Of a stretch of DNA of 5,683 nucleotides, positions 5,320 through 5,683 are shown piece by piece. Position 1 is the stretch's first letter; every line of letters begins with the position of its first letter. Where the stretch lies: NCBI GenBank assembly GCA_021778975.1, contig JAJYBO010000202.1, positions 1-5,683 of the forward strand. The letters are read 5' to 3'. This DNA comes from Deltaproteobacteria bacterium. GTDB taxonomy: Bacteria; Desulfobacterota; Desulfobacteria; Desulfobacterales; Desulfatirhabdiaceae. The notes under the pieces are model-generated. The model had not been told where the DNA came from, searched no databases, and saw only the letters and a list, made by a program, of their open reading frames with translations. The translations under genes were made by a program, and so were the position numbers.

Positions 5320-5683
5320 ATGTACGATTATCAATTGAACCAGGAATATTTCGCCCAGATCGCCGACGATATGACGGGCATGGGTTGTGAGGAACTGGCG
5401 GCTCTGGGAGCCGAGAACGTTCGTCCAGCCTATCGTGGCGTGCATTTCAACGCCAGCCATCCGGCAATGTACCGGATCAACTATGAATCCCGGTTTATCA
5501 CCCGGGTTATTGCGCCGCTGACCACATTTGTATGTAAAAACGCCGATCACATCTACCGGAAAGGTTCTGACATCGAATGGCGTAATTTTTTTTCTGCGGA
5601 TCACACGTTTGCAGTTTTCGCCAGTGTGTCCAACAGTACCGCCGTCAGTCATTCAGAGTTCGCTGCACTCCGGCTGAAAGATG
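5320..5683 (+). CDS. THUMP-domain class I SAM-dependent RNA methyltransferase, N-terminal part (runs off window)
   Basis: An open frame of 121 codons from ATG at 5320 runs off the right edge. It matches the N-terminal half of RlmL/YcbY-type rRNA base methyltransferases. Visible features are MGCEELAALGAENVRPAYRGV-x-F (21-43; the 'GlE-ll--EL--LGA--v----gGV-F' pattern), Y-x-x-NYESR-x-I-T-R-V (51-63), the Y-x-x-G-x-D-I-E-W strand (79-87) and F-x-x-LRLKD (114-121), which leads into the THUMP-methylase linker. In E. coli RlmL methylates G2445 of 23S rRNA. The catalytic NPP(Y/F) motif lies outside the window, so the position modified is unknown. The start is two bases after the acyltransferase stop with no strong ribosome binding site, suggesting translational coupling. 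An in-frame ATG at 5287 (adding MCPTIESKFLI) is an alternative start but also lacks a site. Confidence 0.87.
   Translation, partial: MYDYQLNQEYFAQIADDMTGMGCEELAALGAENVRPAYRGVHFNASHPAMYRINYESRFITRVIAPLTTFVCKNADHIYRKGSDIEWRNFFSADHTFAVFASVSNSTAVSHSEFAALRLKD

Overview
The window looks like a stretch of a Gram-negative chromosome, probably a deltaproteobacterium/Desulfobacterota-like organism. This is inferred from the protein flavour (MltD-type lytic transglycosylase, DUF374 acyltransferase, THUMP-domain RNA methylase, UbiG-like methyltransferase) and moderate GC, not from a marker gene. The right half (about 2730-5683) is ordinary housekeeping DNA. The left half (about 1-2730) is a scar-filled accessory zone built from an insertion sequence, gene remnants and a toxin-antitoxin pair.

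Layout from left to right. Bases 1-38 hold the first 12 codons of a minus-strand gene with a strong ribosome binding site, running off the window. Bases 39-341 have no recognisable gene; they contain a minus-strand stem-loop at 253-280. Bases 342-1643 encode an apparently intact IS1380-family transposase (minus strand) with a good promoter at 1678-1706. Just upstream of it, about 1737-1997 (plus), is a severed C-terminal piece of a membrane protein resembling a polyprenyl-linked glycosyltransferase. At 1939-2190 (minus) lies a frameshifted 3' fragment of a second ubiG gene. Then comes a compact antitoxin/toxin operon (2210-2425 and 2422-2715, plus), followed by a full-length ubiG-like gene (2733-3500, minus).

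Divergently from ubiG, with only 17 bases between the starts, runs a plus-strand operon: mltD (3518-4621), a DUF374 lysophospholipid acyltransferase-like gene (4637-5317) and the start of a THUMP-domain rRNA methyltransferase gene (5320 to the window end). Gaps of 15 and 2 bases suggest co-transcription. The first two products act at the envelope: peptidoglycan cleavage in the periplasm and lipid/lipid A acylation at the inner membrane.

The most interesting signal is that the toxin-antitoxin module sits between two direct copies of the ubiG 3' end, one in the real gene and one in the remnant. They are about 90% identical over 178 aligned positions, and in the in-frame part nearly all differences are silent. 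Both copies lose similarity just after the same codon (...ARRL) and carry unrelated tails. This suggests the module arrived with, or next to, a diverged ubiG allele at the 3' end of the resident gene, and did not arise by recent tandem duplication. I saw no CRISPR array, rRNA, tRNA or complete novel defence system.
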